Assembly: GCF_950295315.1 (NCBI RefSeq) | Contig: NC_080168.1 | Span: 74,503,519 to 74,567,518 of the forward strand | DNA: 64,000 nucleotides | Source of the DNA: Erinaceus europaeus | Lineage: Eukaryota; Chordata; Mammalia; Eulipotyphla; Erinaceidae | Direction: 5' to 3' | Shown: positions 34,156-44,550 of the stretch, one piece after another | Layout of the letters: each line of letters starts with the position of its first letter | Numbering within the stretch: position 1 is the first letter of the stretch | Notes under the pieces: model-generated | Seen by the model: only the letters and a program-made list of their open reading frames with translations | Told to the model about the DNA's origin: nothing | The model's database searches: none | Made by a program: the position numbers and the translations under genes

Positions 34156-34435
34156 TTCTTTTTTTTATTAATATTTTTTATTCCCTTTTGTTGCCCTTGT
34201 TGTTTTATTGTTGTAGTTATTATTAATGTTATTGTTGTTGGATAGGGCAGAGAGAAATGGAGAGAGGAGGAGAAGACAGAGGGGGAGAGAAAGACACCTG
34301 CAGACCTGCTTCACTGCTTGTGAAGCGACTCCCCTGCAGGTGGGGAGCCAGGGGCTTGAACCGGGATCCTTACGCCAGTCCTTGTGCTTTGCACCACCTG
34401 TGCTTAAACCGCTGCACTACCACCTGACTCCCTGA
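34156..34435 (-). repeat. SINE-A
   Basis: Duplication ATTTAATTTTCT (34144-34155, 34436-34447). Confidence 0.92.
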
Positions 34436-34449
34436 ATTTAATTTTCTAT

Positions 34450-34573
34450 GAGGCCAGAAAGTTTCATTCATTCAAAACTGGCTAGCCAGTTTTCCCAGCA
34501 CCATTTGCTAGTTTCCCTTCATTGGATGATCAGAATTTCTTTGTCATAGTACATTCTTTTTTTAAAAATGTAT

Positions 34574-34613
<40 letters not shown>

Positions 34614-34917
34614 ATGATAGAGACACACACAGCAAGAGACCAAAGTACTGCTCAGCTCTGGCTTATGGTGATGCTGAGGATTGAACCTAAGACTCAGAGT
34701 CTCAGTCATGAAAGCCTTTTGCATAACCATTATGCTGTCTGCTCAGACCTCACAGTACATTCACGTGGGTTTATTTCTGGGCTTCTGATTCTATTCCATT
34801 GATCTGTATATTCTTTTATTTCAATACTGTATTTTATTACTGTCACTTTGTATTACAGTTTGATATATCTATACAGATAACATGATGTCTCCATTTTACT
34901 TATTAACCATCATTACT
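34450..34917 (-). mobile_element. Old antisense L1 ORF2 fragment, split by SINE-C
   Basis: AGTTTTCCCAGCACCATTTG and GGGTTTATTTCTGGGCTTCT are antisense L1 ORF2 landmarks. The two halves are separated by the SINE-C at 34558-34752. Confidence 0.75.
34558..34752 (-). repeat. SINE-C in old L1
   Basis: Long (TTTA)n tail. AGTACATTC at 34549-34557 and 34753-34761. Confidence 0.87.
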
Positions 34918-35125
34918 AAGGGAACAGGCAGTGGTGCACCTGGTTGAGTGCACATGTTACCATGCTCAAGGACCTGGACTCAAGCCCCTGTTCCCCATTA
35001 TTTCATCTCCATGAGAGATGAAATAATGCTTTAGGTCTGTCTCTGTCTCTCTCTCATATTCTCTCTTTCAGTTTCTCTGCCATATCAAAAATAGTTAAAT
35101 GAATAAAATTTTAAAAAATTATTAT
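34918..35125 (+). repeat. SINE-B with novel hairpin
   Basis: The usual CACCTGCAGGGGGAAAGC segment is replaced by a 13-bp inverted repeat (34997-35009 / 35015-35027). Confidence 0.82.
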
Positions 35126-35129
35126 TGAA

Positions 35130-35480
35130 TGTCCCGTTTCCATCTCTAGTAACATTTTTTGTTTATCTCCTGTGAGTGGACCCACTCTGGCTTTTCTGTG
35201 GTTGCTGTGTTTATTATGATAAATCTTTTTCCATCATTTGCTTTTACTCTGTCTTTGAACCTGAACTATGTCCTGTGGACAAAAGTTTGCCAGCACAGTC
35301 TTGTTCAATTGGATTGTTTAACCTATTGACATTTAATGTTGCTGTTGATTTAGTCAATGTATGTGTGTACTTTTTGTTTTCCGTTTCATGTCTTTTTTTA
35401 CTACTCTTATTCCTCCTTTATTGCATTTTTTTGCACTGAGTGGATGGATACTTTTATATTGTAGCATTTTAAATTCTTCA
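35130..35480 (-). mobile_element. Old antisense L1 fragment
   Basis: Reads as antisense L1 (CCATCTCTAGTAACATTTTTT, CTTTTTCCATCATTTGCTTT, TATTGACATTTAATGTTGCT). Possibly the same insertion as 34450-34917, with more L1-like sequence continuing to 35980. Confidence 0.65.
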
Positions 35481-35511
35481 ATTATTTTTTTCACTGAGTT
35501 AACCAAGAAAT

Positions 35512-35643
35512 TAATTTTATTAGAGAGAGAAGGTTGGGAACCAGAATCAGGTCATCACACTTGCTTACATGATACTAACCATCAAACTGGGGACCTTGAG
35601 CTTTTAAGTTCAATCAATGTTCCTGTCACTGTGCCACCTTCTG
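35512..35643 (-). repeat. SINE-D, old
   Basis: GCCACCTTCTG end and AACCAGAATCAGGTCATCAC. Confidence 0.6.
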
Positions 35644-35986
35644 AAAATTATTTAAGGTGGAATTAGGATGTGTCTTGTACATTCTAACTTATCACAGTCA
35701 CCATCAAATATAGGCTAGTTTAACTCCATGAGAATAGAAACATGACTCCCAAGTAGCTCTGTTCACTTTTCCCCATCTGTGTTATTTTTACACATATTAC
35801 ATCAACTAATGTTACAAACCCAATAATACATTGTGAGAATTATCACTTTACCATCTGCTGTTATTTCTTTAGTCTCTAAAACCTTTACTGGTACCCACTT
35901 CCTTCAATTGTAACAATCAAATCATGTGTTCTATGTATTTATAATATATGTAACATCAATATGCATTTACATGTTATAGGCATAGT

Positions 35987-36767
35987 TGTTGGGACCATGT
36001 GTAAGCCTGATAGAGCTTAGGGAGAACCACCCCCGTCCTTGGATGGAGGTCTGAGAAGATACCCTCTTGGTAAGTCTCTCTCAACCGAGGTGAGCCTCAG
36101 GGGGAACTCAGACTTGGTTCTTTCCTTCTTGACTCTCAGGCCCACAGAAACCCCAGTACTTCCCTCCATTAACCGCAGGCCACATGGCCGCAGATTCACT
36201 TATTCAAAGTCACCTTCTGATCACAGAAGAGCACACCTTATCACACACTTCATCACACACCTCAGACCCCAGACAAGAGAAATTCCAAACTATATGGCTC
36301 TTTGATATCCATCTTCTCTCTGTCTCACCCTACGGGTTTAACCCCTATGCTTCTCTCAAATACCTTTGGATAATTAAGTTGCTTGTGTCATGGAGAATAA
36401 CTGTCTTGTATCTCATCAATTCCTGTCATACCAGCCCCCTACCTTAGGGGCATGCCAACCGTTAAGAAACCTGTAATTTCTGACATATTTAAACAATAAT
36501 TCCCTTTGTTGCTTTTTTATTTAACTCATGTCCACTTTGCAAATAAACGGATTCTACGGATTCTAGGATTCTAGGCACGCTAAGAGTCCCCTGGTGTCTT
36601 TTACTTTGTGTCACCCCTGTCATGAGCGAGAAAGAACCAGCCCGTTACCTTTCCCCTGGAGTTCACCCCAGAACCAGAGTGAGTGAGAGAGAGAGAGAGA
36701 TACCGAAATCTGGCGCCCAGAGCGTGGGGCAGAATTTCCCCAAACCAGAGAGAGAGAGATACCGAAA
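35987..36767 (+). mobile_element. Endogenous retrovirus remnant: LTR, primer-binding site, LTR end
   Basis: The LTR starts TGTTGGGACC at 35987 and contains AATAAA at 36542. It runs to about 36708, where TACCGAAATC meets a primer-binding-site-like stretch at 36711-36730 (TGGCGCCCAGAGCGTGGGGC). That stretch is close to the complement of the tRNA-Lys1,2 3' end. After 14 more bases the LTR terminus recurs (CCAGAGAGAGAGAGATACCG, then AAACA) and the element stops. The host hexamer CATAGT is at 35981-35986 and 36768-36773. No gag, pol or env sequence remains. Hexamer duplication and Lys primer suggest a class II (ERVK-like) lineage. Confidence 0.8.
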
Positions 36768-36782
36768 CATAGTAAGATACTC

Positions 36783-36928
36783 TTTTATATATTTTATTTA
36801 TTAATGAGAAAGATAGGAGGAGAGAGAGAACCAAATATCACTTTGGTACATGCGCTGCTAGGGATTGAACTCAGGACCTCCTGCTTGAGAGTCCTGTGTT
36901 TTATCCACTGCACCACTTCCCAGACCAC
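36783..36928 (-). repeat. SINE-D after LTR remnant
   Basis: AGTAAGATACTCTT / AGTAAGGTATTCTA at its edges suggest insertion right beside the LTR's own target site. Confidence 0.87.
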
Positions 36929-37039
36929 AGTAAGGTATTCTATACATAATATTTCATACAGTTGCTCTTCCAACTAGTTAAAAGAAGAAAGGAGAAATAT
37001 ACATATATCTTTTATATATACATATAGTTACTTTTTTTT

Positions 37040-37107
37040 TGCATGTACAAACTATTGTATTTACTGTTGAATGTAAAACATTAATTCCCCAATAAAGAAA
37101 TAAAAAA
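37040..37107 (+). mobile_element. Very short L1-A 3' end
   Basis: Only the last ~65 bases of L1-A, retroposed next to a TA-rich tract and flanked by GTTACTTTT (37027-37035 and 37108-37116). Confidence 0.8.
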
Positions 37108-37368
37108 GTTACTTTTATATATACATATAGTTAGTTACCTTTTTTGTTTCTTATGTATATGAATTTAAATCTGAGGCCACTTGCTTGTAGCCTAGAGAAC
37201 TTATAGCCTAGAACAACAAATTCTTTCATTTACCTGGAATAGTGCTTGCTTCTTTATTTTTGAGTACATTGCTGGCCCTAGGGCTTTTGGTTAATAGTGT
37301 TTGTTCTAACACTGCTCCTGGTCTCCAAAATTTTTAGCAAGTTAACTATTAATCTTATTAGGAGCTTC

Positions 37369-37564
37369 TTTTTTTTTTTTAAGAATTTTTTATTTGTTAA
37401 TGACATGAGAGAGAGAGGAGAGGAGAGGAGAGGAGAGGAGAGGAGAGGAGAGGAGAGGAGAGGAGAGAGCACAGGGTCACTCTGGCACATGTGATGCCTG
37501 GGATCAAACTCAGAACCTCTTTCTTGTGAGATGAGTGGTTTAGCCACTGAGTCACTTCCCAGAC
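37369..37564 (-). repeat. SINE-D with AGGAG array
   Basis: Body expanded by a pentamer array at 37413-37467. Confidence 0.85.
37413..37467. repeat. (AGGAG)n pentamer array
   Basis: About 11 almost perfect 5-bp units within a SINE-D. Confidence 0.95.
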
Positions 37565-37636
37565 TGTGGGAGTCTCTTTACAAGTGATACATTTTTTTCT
37601 TGTTACTCTTAGAAAATTAAACCAAAGCATATTAAC

Positions 37637-37853
37637 ATTTTATTTATGTATTTGTTTTAGTAATTTTTCTTCACAGAACAGAGAGAAATTGAGAGGCGTG
37701 AAGGAGGGAGATAGGGAAGGGAAAGAGAGACACTTGCAGTCCTGCTTCATTGCTCTTGAAGCTTCCCCCTTGCAGGTGGGGACTAGGGACTTGGCCAACG
37801 TCCTTGTGCACTGTAACACATAATGCTCAATGGGGTGCACCACCATGCAGCCC
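37637..37853 (-). repeat. SINE-B
   Basis: First of two consecutive antisense copies; AT-rich tail expanded. Confidence 0.82.
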
Positions 37854-37859
37854 TGTATT

Positions 37860-38092
37860 TTTTATCTTATAAGACACAGAGAAAAATTAAGAGTTGTGTG
37901 TTGGGGGTAGAGAGGGAGAAGGATAGAAACCTGCAACACTGCTTCACTGCTCCTGAAGCTTGCCTCTAGTATGTGTGGTGCACGTTTGCAAAAGTTTGCA
38001 GTCTCAAAGTCAAGCTCTTATCTGTTAGAGGCTTGAACCTGGGTCCTTGTGTGTGGTATCACATGTGCTCAACCAGGTGCACCACTACTCAC
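37860..38092 (-). repeat. SINE-B with foreign 46-base insert
   Basis: 37979-38024 is not SINE sequence. It matches unique sequence at 38599-38657. Confidence 0.75.
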
Positions 38093-38121
38093 CACTGCTC
38101 ACTGAACGTTTTGAAAAGTTT

Positions 38122-38260
38122 GAGTGTCTAAGTAGATGGCTCAGCATGTTGTGCAGACTTGTATTCTTTAGGTCCGATATTCAAGCTTTGGTACCCCTAT
38201 ATCCCAGAGAAGTACTCTGTCTGTCATCTTAGAAAAATAAGTAAATGATACTTTAATAAA
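38122..38260 (+). repeat. Minor SINE
   Basis: AGATGGCTCAGCATGTTGTG and TCCGATATTCAAGC as degraded boxes; ends AATAAGTAAATG. Confidence 0.5.
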
Positions 38261-38427
38261 GATTATTCATGTAGACATTCATTTGAATTTGACAGTACCT
38301 AACTGGAAATAGTGTTCCACCAGGACTTAGAGACAAGACTTGCATAGAAAAGAGGCAGAAACAGCACAAGGTGATTATTTGATTAACTAGTTAGTAGTTG
38401 CTTTATTTGTTGAGGGATCAGTTTGTT

Positions 38428-38564
38428 TATTTCTTTGTTTTCACTAGAGCATTACTCAGCTCTGGCTTATGAGGGTGATAGTTCTGAGAAGTGAATCTAG
38501 GATCTTTGGTGCCTCAGGCACACAAATTATTTTTGCAAAACCATGATACTGCCTCCCTAGCCCT
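38428..38564 (-). repeat. SINE-C, diverged
   Basis: Contains CAGCTCTGGCTTATGAGGGT and a degraded head. Confidence 0.78.
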
Positions 38565-39086
38565 TGCTTAGGGAGCCCTTCTCAGAAAAAAAGAATGGGT
38601 GCACATTTGCAAAAGTTTAGAACATTTGATTATAGTTTCAAAGTCAAACTCTTATCTGCCTGCATATAATTTTAACATTTGTGATATTTCCTTTTAAGAA
38701 ATGAGTGGCCTTTAAGAAGCCTTCACAGTAGCAGATGGTGATGCTTATTTCTGGCTTGCAGATTTGGGATCTAGACACTCATATGTTTTCATTATAACTT
38801 AGGAATATAAGGAAATCTTTAATAAGATGTGTTTTAGACCCAGGCATAAAAAGGAACTTGGATCTTTGTAATTCTCAATAGTTATTTTCTCTTACTTTTT
38901 AATTCTAGATGTTTTGCAAATATTCATGTATTTTGGAAGTACCCACTCCTAATAGTTATCTAACTGTAAACTGTATCTTTGTGGTGGTTTTATTAGGGTA
39001 GGGTTACCTGACTTTTTTTTTTTTTTTTTTATTCTCAACATTTCAGCATGAGATAAATGCTTAGCTTCAAGCAGCAAGAGTTACAC

Positions 39087-39250
39087 TTTTTTTTTAAATT
39101 TCTTTATTACATATCACAGAGTTTCACTTGAGGCAGAGAGAGAGAGAGGAGTCAGAGCTTTCTACTCTGATACATGTGTTACTAGGGATCAAACTCAAGT
39201 ACCTTAGGAATGAAATCTGATGCTTTACCAGTTGATCTATTTCCCCAGCC
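39087..39250 (-). repeat. SINE-D, old
   Basis: CTACTCTGATACATGTGTTA landmark; many changes. Confidence 0.65.
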
Positions 39251-39379
39251 TCAGCAAAGGTTAATTTCAAAAGTAATGGAATGGACTATTCCCACTGACT
39301 GTTGGGTGGGACCTTTTTTTTGAGTCCCCTCTATTGTGTACCAGTTGGGGTGGGGCAGGAGGTGCCAGGGGAAAGGTGG

Positions 39380-39465
39380 GGGGCCAGGGGTTTGAACTGG
39401 GATCCTCAAACAGGTCCTTGCACTTTGTACTATGTGCACTTAACCTGGAGCACCACCACCCGGCA
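39380..39465 (-). repeat. SINE-A/B head fragment
   Basis: Only the tRNA-like head in antisense (ACTTAACCTGGAGCACCACC). Confidence 0.65.
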
Positions 39466-39619
39466 CCCCCTGTTTTATTTTATGTTAAAATCATCTCTTC
39501 TGTTTCATGTGGACATTGTAATCTCTTACCTTTACATTCATTCACAGATTTGGGATAATGATTGCTACCTATCTGTAGGTCTCTTGAGAGAATTGATGTC
39601 TTTAGCATATTAAATAAAA

Positions 39620-39913
39620 TGGGCCAGGCAGTAGTAGCCCAACAGGTTAAGCGTACACGATGCAAGCACAATGACCCGCACAAGGACCCCAGTTCGAACC
39701 CGGCTCCCCACCTGTGGGGGGTGGGGGGTTTGCTTCACAAGTGGTGAAGCAAGTATGCAGATGTCTATCTTTCTCTTCCCCTCCTCTTTAGATTTCTCTT
39801 TGTCCTATCCAACAGAAGGGCAACAAAATGGGAAAAGTGGCCTCCAGGAGCAGTGGATTTGTAGTGTAGGCACTGATCCCCAGCGGTAACGCTGGAGGCA
39901 ATAAAAAAAAAAA
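39620..39913 (+). repeat. SINE-A, long form, body deleted
   Basis: The CAACAAT...-rich segment is missing between TATCCAACA and GAAGGGCAACA. The 3' module is complete. Confidence 0.88.
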
Positions 39914-40035
39914 GAATGAAACACACCTTCCAGTTGTTTAGATCACCTTTAACTTACTTTAATTATTTTCTTCAGCAATCTGGGTTGCAATAAAATTCCT
40001 AATTTATTAAATTTATTCCTAGGTATTGATTTTTT

Positions 40036-41394
40036 TATATTTTTGTATTTTTATTTATTTATTTATTTTATTTAAGAAAGGATTAATTAACAAAACCATA
40101 GGGTTGGAGGGGTACAACTCCACACAATTCCCACCACCCAATCTCCATATCCCACCCCCTCCCCTGATAGCTTTCCCATTCTCTATCCCTCTGTGACCAT
40201 GGACCTAGGGTCATTGTGGGTTGCAGAAGGTGGAAGGTCTGGCTTCTGTAATTGCTTCCCCATTGAACATGGGAGTTGACTGGTCGGTCCATACTCCCAG
40301 TCTGCCTCTCTCTTTCCCTAGTAGGGTGTGTCTCTGGGGAAGCTGAGCTCCAGGACACATTGGTGGGGTCTTCAATCCAGGGAAGCCTGGCCAGCATCTT
40401 GATGGCATCTGGAACCTGGTGACTGAAAAGAGTGTTAACATACGAAGCCAAACAAATTGTTGAGCAATCATGGACCCAAAGCTTGGGATAGTGGAGAGGA
40501 AGTGTTAGGGAGGTACTCACTGCAAACTCTAGTGTACTTCTGCTTTCAGCTATATATTTTGCAGTAGTTTATGGATACGTGTGAATATATGCTCTCTCTC
40601 ACAGAAACTGGTGTATATCTAGGTTTTGGGACTTTGTTAGAAAGTGAACCACCTGAGATGAAATTAGAGTATACTATGAAAGGAAAGGTCTCACCCGAGT
40701 AATGAAGCTGAAGGGTTGTCATTCCACATGTGAAGTCTCTGGACACAGTCTGAAGTGAAGCATGTTGAGGTGGCAATCGTTGCGTTGGTTAGGTTGTGAT
40801 TGGCGGATGCAATATTATTTGATATGGATTGGGAGAGGCATACGGGAAAGTGGGCCCTATCCTAGGGTTCCAGGACTGGGGGAAGTAGGGGCTCTATAGT
40901 GGAGATGTGAGGTTCCTGCTGTCTTAGGGTTCAAAAAGACAATCCATAGTTAATGTTATCATCACATTATTTGTTAATTGGGTTAACTTTAAAAAGTCCT
41001 TTTGTTAGGGTTTGCTATACAGTACCCAGTATCTTGTATATAGCTGTGTTATTGGATGCTTCTGATCTACTTGGTCTAGGCTTTTGAGAGAGTCCGCATA
41101 TCAAATACACAGCCTATATATTAAAAAGATTCAGTTTGTGTTTTGAAAAACTTTGAGACATACAATTGATTTCCCCCTCTCATATTAATTAACTAGTGAT
41201 TTATATGTCTGCATTTTGCTAGGAGTGTACATAAACACCATTCCCACCACCAAAAGACTGTGACCCATTTCCTTTTTGAACCACTAGAGCACTGCTCAGC
41301 TCTGGCATATGGTGGTGCCTGGGATTGAACTTGGATCCAGGAAGCCTCAGCATCAGTCTTTTTGCATAACTATTATACTATCTCTCCCAGCCTT
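40036..41394 (-). mobile_element. Composite L1-B / SINE-C insertion with one target duplication
   Basis: From left (3' end) to right: reverse poly(A), about 1.24 kb of L1-B (40036-41274), then an antisense SINE-C (41275-41394). The whole unit is bounded by a 16-bp duplication TAGGTATTGATTTTTT at 40020-40035 and 41395-41410. Both parts share orientation and there is a single A-rich tail, on L1-B. Confidence 0.75.
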
Positions 41395-41513
41395 TAGGTA
41401 TTGATTTTTTAAACCATTATAAATTATTGTTTCAAACATTTATATTGTTTACTTACTTTTTCTAAACTAGAAAAATGTTTTTTAATAGATTGCTAATATA
41501 TGCTGCAACTTTT

Positions 41514-41795
41514 TTTTTTATATTTATTTTATTTTATTTTTTCCCTTTTGTTGCCCTTGTTTTATTGTTGTAGTTATTATTGTTGTTGTTGTTGTTGGAT
41601 AGGACAGAGAGAAATGGAGAGAGGGAGGGGAAGACAGAGAGGAGGAGAGAAAGATAGACACCTGCAGACCTGCTTCACCGTCTGTGAAGCAACTCCCCTG
41701 CAGGTGGGGAGCTGGGGTTCGAACCGGGATCCTTATGCCGATCTTTGTGCTTTTCGCCACCTGCGCTTAGCCCGCTGTACTACAGCCCGACTCCC
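41514..41795 (-). repeat. SINE-A
   Basis: Exact 15-bp duplication TATGCTGCAACTTTT (41499-41513, 41796-41810). Confidence 0.93.
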
Positions 41796-43259
41796 TATGC
41801 TGCAACTTTTAAATTAGTTTAGTAATCAAATGGTTTTGTTTTTAAACCCCTTTGTATTTTCTACATACTCAGTTATATCATTTTGAAAATGACAGGTTCC
41901 TCCCTTACAGTCTTTATTTCCTTTTTAGTTAGGGATGAAATAAGAATGCTTTAAAATTATTATGAAGATTAGAACCTCCAGGCATTTATGGCGTATGACT
42001 TAAATATCCTGACTGCACATCAACCAGTTATAGATTTTGCTTGAATTCAGTTATAATTTGAATACATACTATATATTGACATTACCTTGTCAACTCTAAA
42101 AATTCAAACAATTTATGAAGACTGACATCTGTTTCCAAGGTCATATATAATCAATTTATTTTATAACCAAGTTCATACAGAAACTTCATTAATCTCAGTT
42201 GTAATTCAAGGGCACTCTATGATATTCCTTAGGTGTTTATAGTGATTCAGGTCTTGATTTGATAATGTCAGTGGCATCCTCAAGGGCAAAAAGTTAAACA
42301 TAGCTTCCTTCAGCATTACTCTTTCTGCTGCAACTTTGTTGACCCTCCCCCCAGATTGCCGTTTGTTTACTTTATTTAGCTTTCTTTTTCCTTTGTAGGG
42401 TTGGTGTTATTATATCTTTTAGAGGCCTAAATAAAATAGGACATTTAAACTAGTGCTATATTTTGATTTGTGAACTACTGAAGTCTTAGGGTATTCTTAA
42501 CTGCCATAGATGATTAGTAGTCAGGGGGAGACTACACATGGAACAACACAGAGAGACTGGTGAACTTGAACATTACACAAAAAAAGTGTTCAGGATCTAA
42601 AGACAGAATGCTTAAATAGCCTTAAAGTGACAGTTTGAGGCTAGTATTTTTTAGTGTCAAATGTTTGTGATTTATCATGATTCTGAATTTGAAATTGACC
42701 TCCATTTTCTTCTTGCTGCTTGCATTAGAAAGAATTCATTTCAAAGAGCTCTAAAAAAATAACTGGCTTTATTATATTTTAGGACATAAGTACTTCCAAC
42801 AGGGCTATTTCACTGACAGAGAACACTTCTTTAACAGTTGTTTTTAATCAGTCATTTATTACTTTACCTGTATTGGTAAATACAATTTTTGAAAACTGTA
42901 GTGTAAAGTTAATTTTTCTCAAATGTATTTTTATTTTTTGTAAAAATATAAGACTTGGTAAGACTCTAACTGGATTGCTTTATTTATATTCTTTCATAGA
43001 GAAATATCCTCTCCTTTTAAATAAAGGGATAAAGATCATCATTTTATCAATCCATCCACTTAATTTTAGAAAATTGGTTAAATGGTAATGTCTGGCTAGT
43101 GAAATGTTTGGGTGGTTTTTAGTTTATTCCTGTTTGTAACTTTTCTTTCATTGTTTTTCTCAAAGTTTATCTTTGATGGTTAAATGCCTGTAGTGTTTTA
43201 CTAAGTAAATTTAATTTTTACTGATTTGATTTCGAGTCAGTTTGTAAAATACTTTGTCA

Positions 43260-43695
43260 GCTCCCTGGGCAAAAGGCCTCACCAATGTATGTCAGAACCT
43301 CACTTCTCTAGAGCCTTACCCAACTAAGAAAAGATAGACAGTCTGGGGGTATGGACCAACCTGCCAATGCCCATGTCTAGCAGAGAAGCAATTACAGAAG
43401 CCAGAACTCCCACCTTCTGCACCTGAAAAAGAACTTTAGTCCATACTGTCAGAGTGGGAAATGTCAGGAGAAGATGATCAGCGGGCTCTGAAACCAGCTT
43501 CATCAGTATCCAGAATTTTTGTGACCAGGAACCTTTGTTTAATCCCATCACTGAAAGGGAAGAAAATCTGGAGAACACCTAGGTCAGCTGCTGTTTCCCT
43601 TGTCTGAGAGGGACATAGAAACAGAAAGGACACTTCCTTAGAAAGGAAGTAAAGATAGGACCTTAGACATGAATAAAAATGAGCATCAACTTCCA
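43260..43695 (+). mobile_element. Diverged L1-B, sense
   Basis: Reverse-complement counterpart of the 62150-62350 block (GGCAGTATGGACCAAAATTC side), strongly diverged. Confidence 0.6.
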
Positions 43696-43949
43696 CTTGG
43701 GGTTAGCCAACTTTGCTCAAATGACCCACGTGTTTCTCTTGTGCATTCCTTTTCATTTTCTTGATTAAAAGTTTAAAATACTGGGAAAAATAAAAACCTT
43801 AGGAGAAATGCTTAGAGTTGGGGAGAGCTTTGTCAATGGAATAAAAATCATTCATTTGAGTCTTATAAGTACAGAAAAAAAAAAAATAGTAGTAGTGATA
43901 GGATATATACTTAATGGATATTAAACTTAACTCAGCAGATAATAAGGCT

Positions 43950-44195
43950 GTGTAGAGTTCAGGACAAAATGAATAGAACTGACAGTGATTATGCTTAGGG
44001 AAATAAGGAAGTGAGGGACAACTATGGGATGATTTCACTTATATGGAATATAGAGAATTGAAACACATGAACTGGAAAAGAGTGTGTGTGTAGTCATCCT
44101 ATATCTTGGGAGAACTTTGGTGCTTATTGTGAAGGAGGGTGGGAGTGTTATAGAATTATACCCCTATTATCATCTTGTAAATCACTAATAAAAAA
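43950..44195 (+). mobile_element. Old L1 3' end with A-rich tail
   Basis: GGGATGATTTCACTTATATG marks the ORF2 terminus. The unit ends TAAATCACTAATAAAAAA, 130 bases before the exon 6 acceptor. Confidence 0.7.
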
Positions 44196-44323
44196 TTGTC
44201 AGGATAAATGCATGGGGAAATATCAAAGAATAATAATTGATTTTTTTCCTGCATTTGAGACTTTAAAAAATATCATTAATGAAGTATATTTTAATTCTCT
44301 ATTATTTTTCTTTGTCTTTTCAG

Positions 44324-44394
44324 GTGGATCTCCTTACTTAGCAACCAAAATAAATGAAGCAAAAGACTTGCTCGAAGCAACCACTAAGCACTGA
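44324..44394 (+). CDS. DNAJC15: DNAJC15 exon 6, C-terminus and stop
   Basis: The terminal coding exon follows the acceptor tttgtcttttcag. It completes the glycine and encodes GSPYLATKINEAKDLLEATT then KH and a TGA stop at 44392-44394 (human 129-150). It supplies helix III of the J domain (KINEAKDLLE). Differences from human are Val133 to Leu, Ala135 to Thr and Thr146 to Ala. All five exons together give 345 nt, 114 codons plus stop, without frameshift, so the gene looks functional and not like a retrocopy. Confidence 0.97.
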
Positions 44395-44550
44395 TTGATG
44401 TTCAAGTATCACTCTGAAGGGAAAAAGGAAAAGGATAACTTGAAAAATCAAAGTCCTGCAAGTGAATCTCAACTACAGCATTCATAATTGCCGTACCTGA
44501 ACTGTACATCAAAAGCTATAGAATAATAAAAGATTAATGATCTGTCTTTT
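44395..44550 (+). other. DNAJC15: DNAJC15 3' UTR (proximal end)
   Basis: AT-rich, repeat-free sequence follows the stop codon up to a canonical AATAAA at 44525-44530 and a downstream T-rich element. Cleavage is inferred at about 44540-44550. Unique sequence continues to about 45.4 kb, including an ATTAAA at 45046-45051, so a longer alternative 3' UTR is possible. Confidence 0.75.
44525..44530 (+). terminator. DNAJC15: Polyadenylation signal AATAAA of DNAJC15
   Basis: Canonical hexamer 130 bases after the stop, followed within 30 bases by a T-rich (ctttttattatatttt) element. Confidence 0.75.

Larger units (their letters stand above)
25904..44323 (+). other. DNAJC15: DNAJC15 intron 5
   Basis: About 18.4 kb. 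Stretches in which I see nothing are 25904-26508, 26992-27690, 28616-28946, 30301-30720, 32476-33834, 33896-34143, 35660-35980, 38566-39086 and 41811-43257. The last, about 1.45 kb, is the longest repeat-free block of the window. 33640-33800 resembles a very old LINE 3' region, but too weakly to call. Confidence 0.85.

Noticed and set aside
36039..36305. 88-codon frame
   Set aside because: It lies entirely within an LTR and shows no retroviral protein motif.
37413..37467. CRISPR-like spaced repeats
   Set aside because: A contiguous 5-bp microsatellite without spacers, in a mammalian SINE.
8409..44394. Assignment to DNAJC19 (TIMM14)
   Set aside because: Exon 3 (WKPLEQVITETAKK) and exon 4 (EQKMSRREA) are characteristic of DNAJC15. 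DNAJC19 is shorter and differs at these places.
8409..44394. Processed pseudogene of DNAJC15
   Set aside because: The exons are separated by kilobase introns with correct splice sites and phases, and the frame is intact.
44086..44394. Longer reading frame upstream of exon 6
   Set aside because: The frame runs back into an old L1 end. A strong acceptor at 44322-44323 and the phase fix the exon start at 44324.
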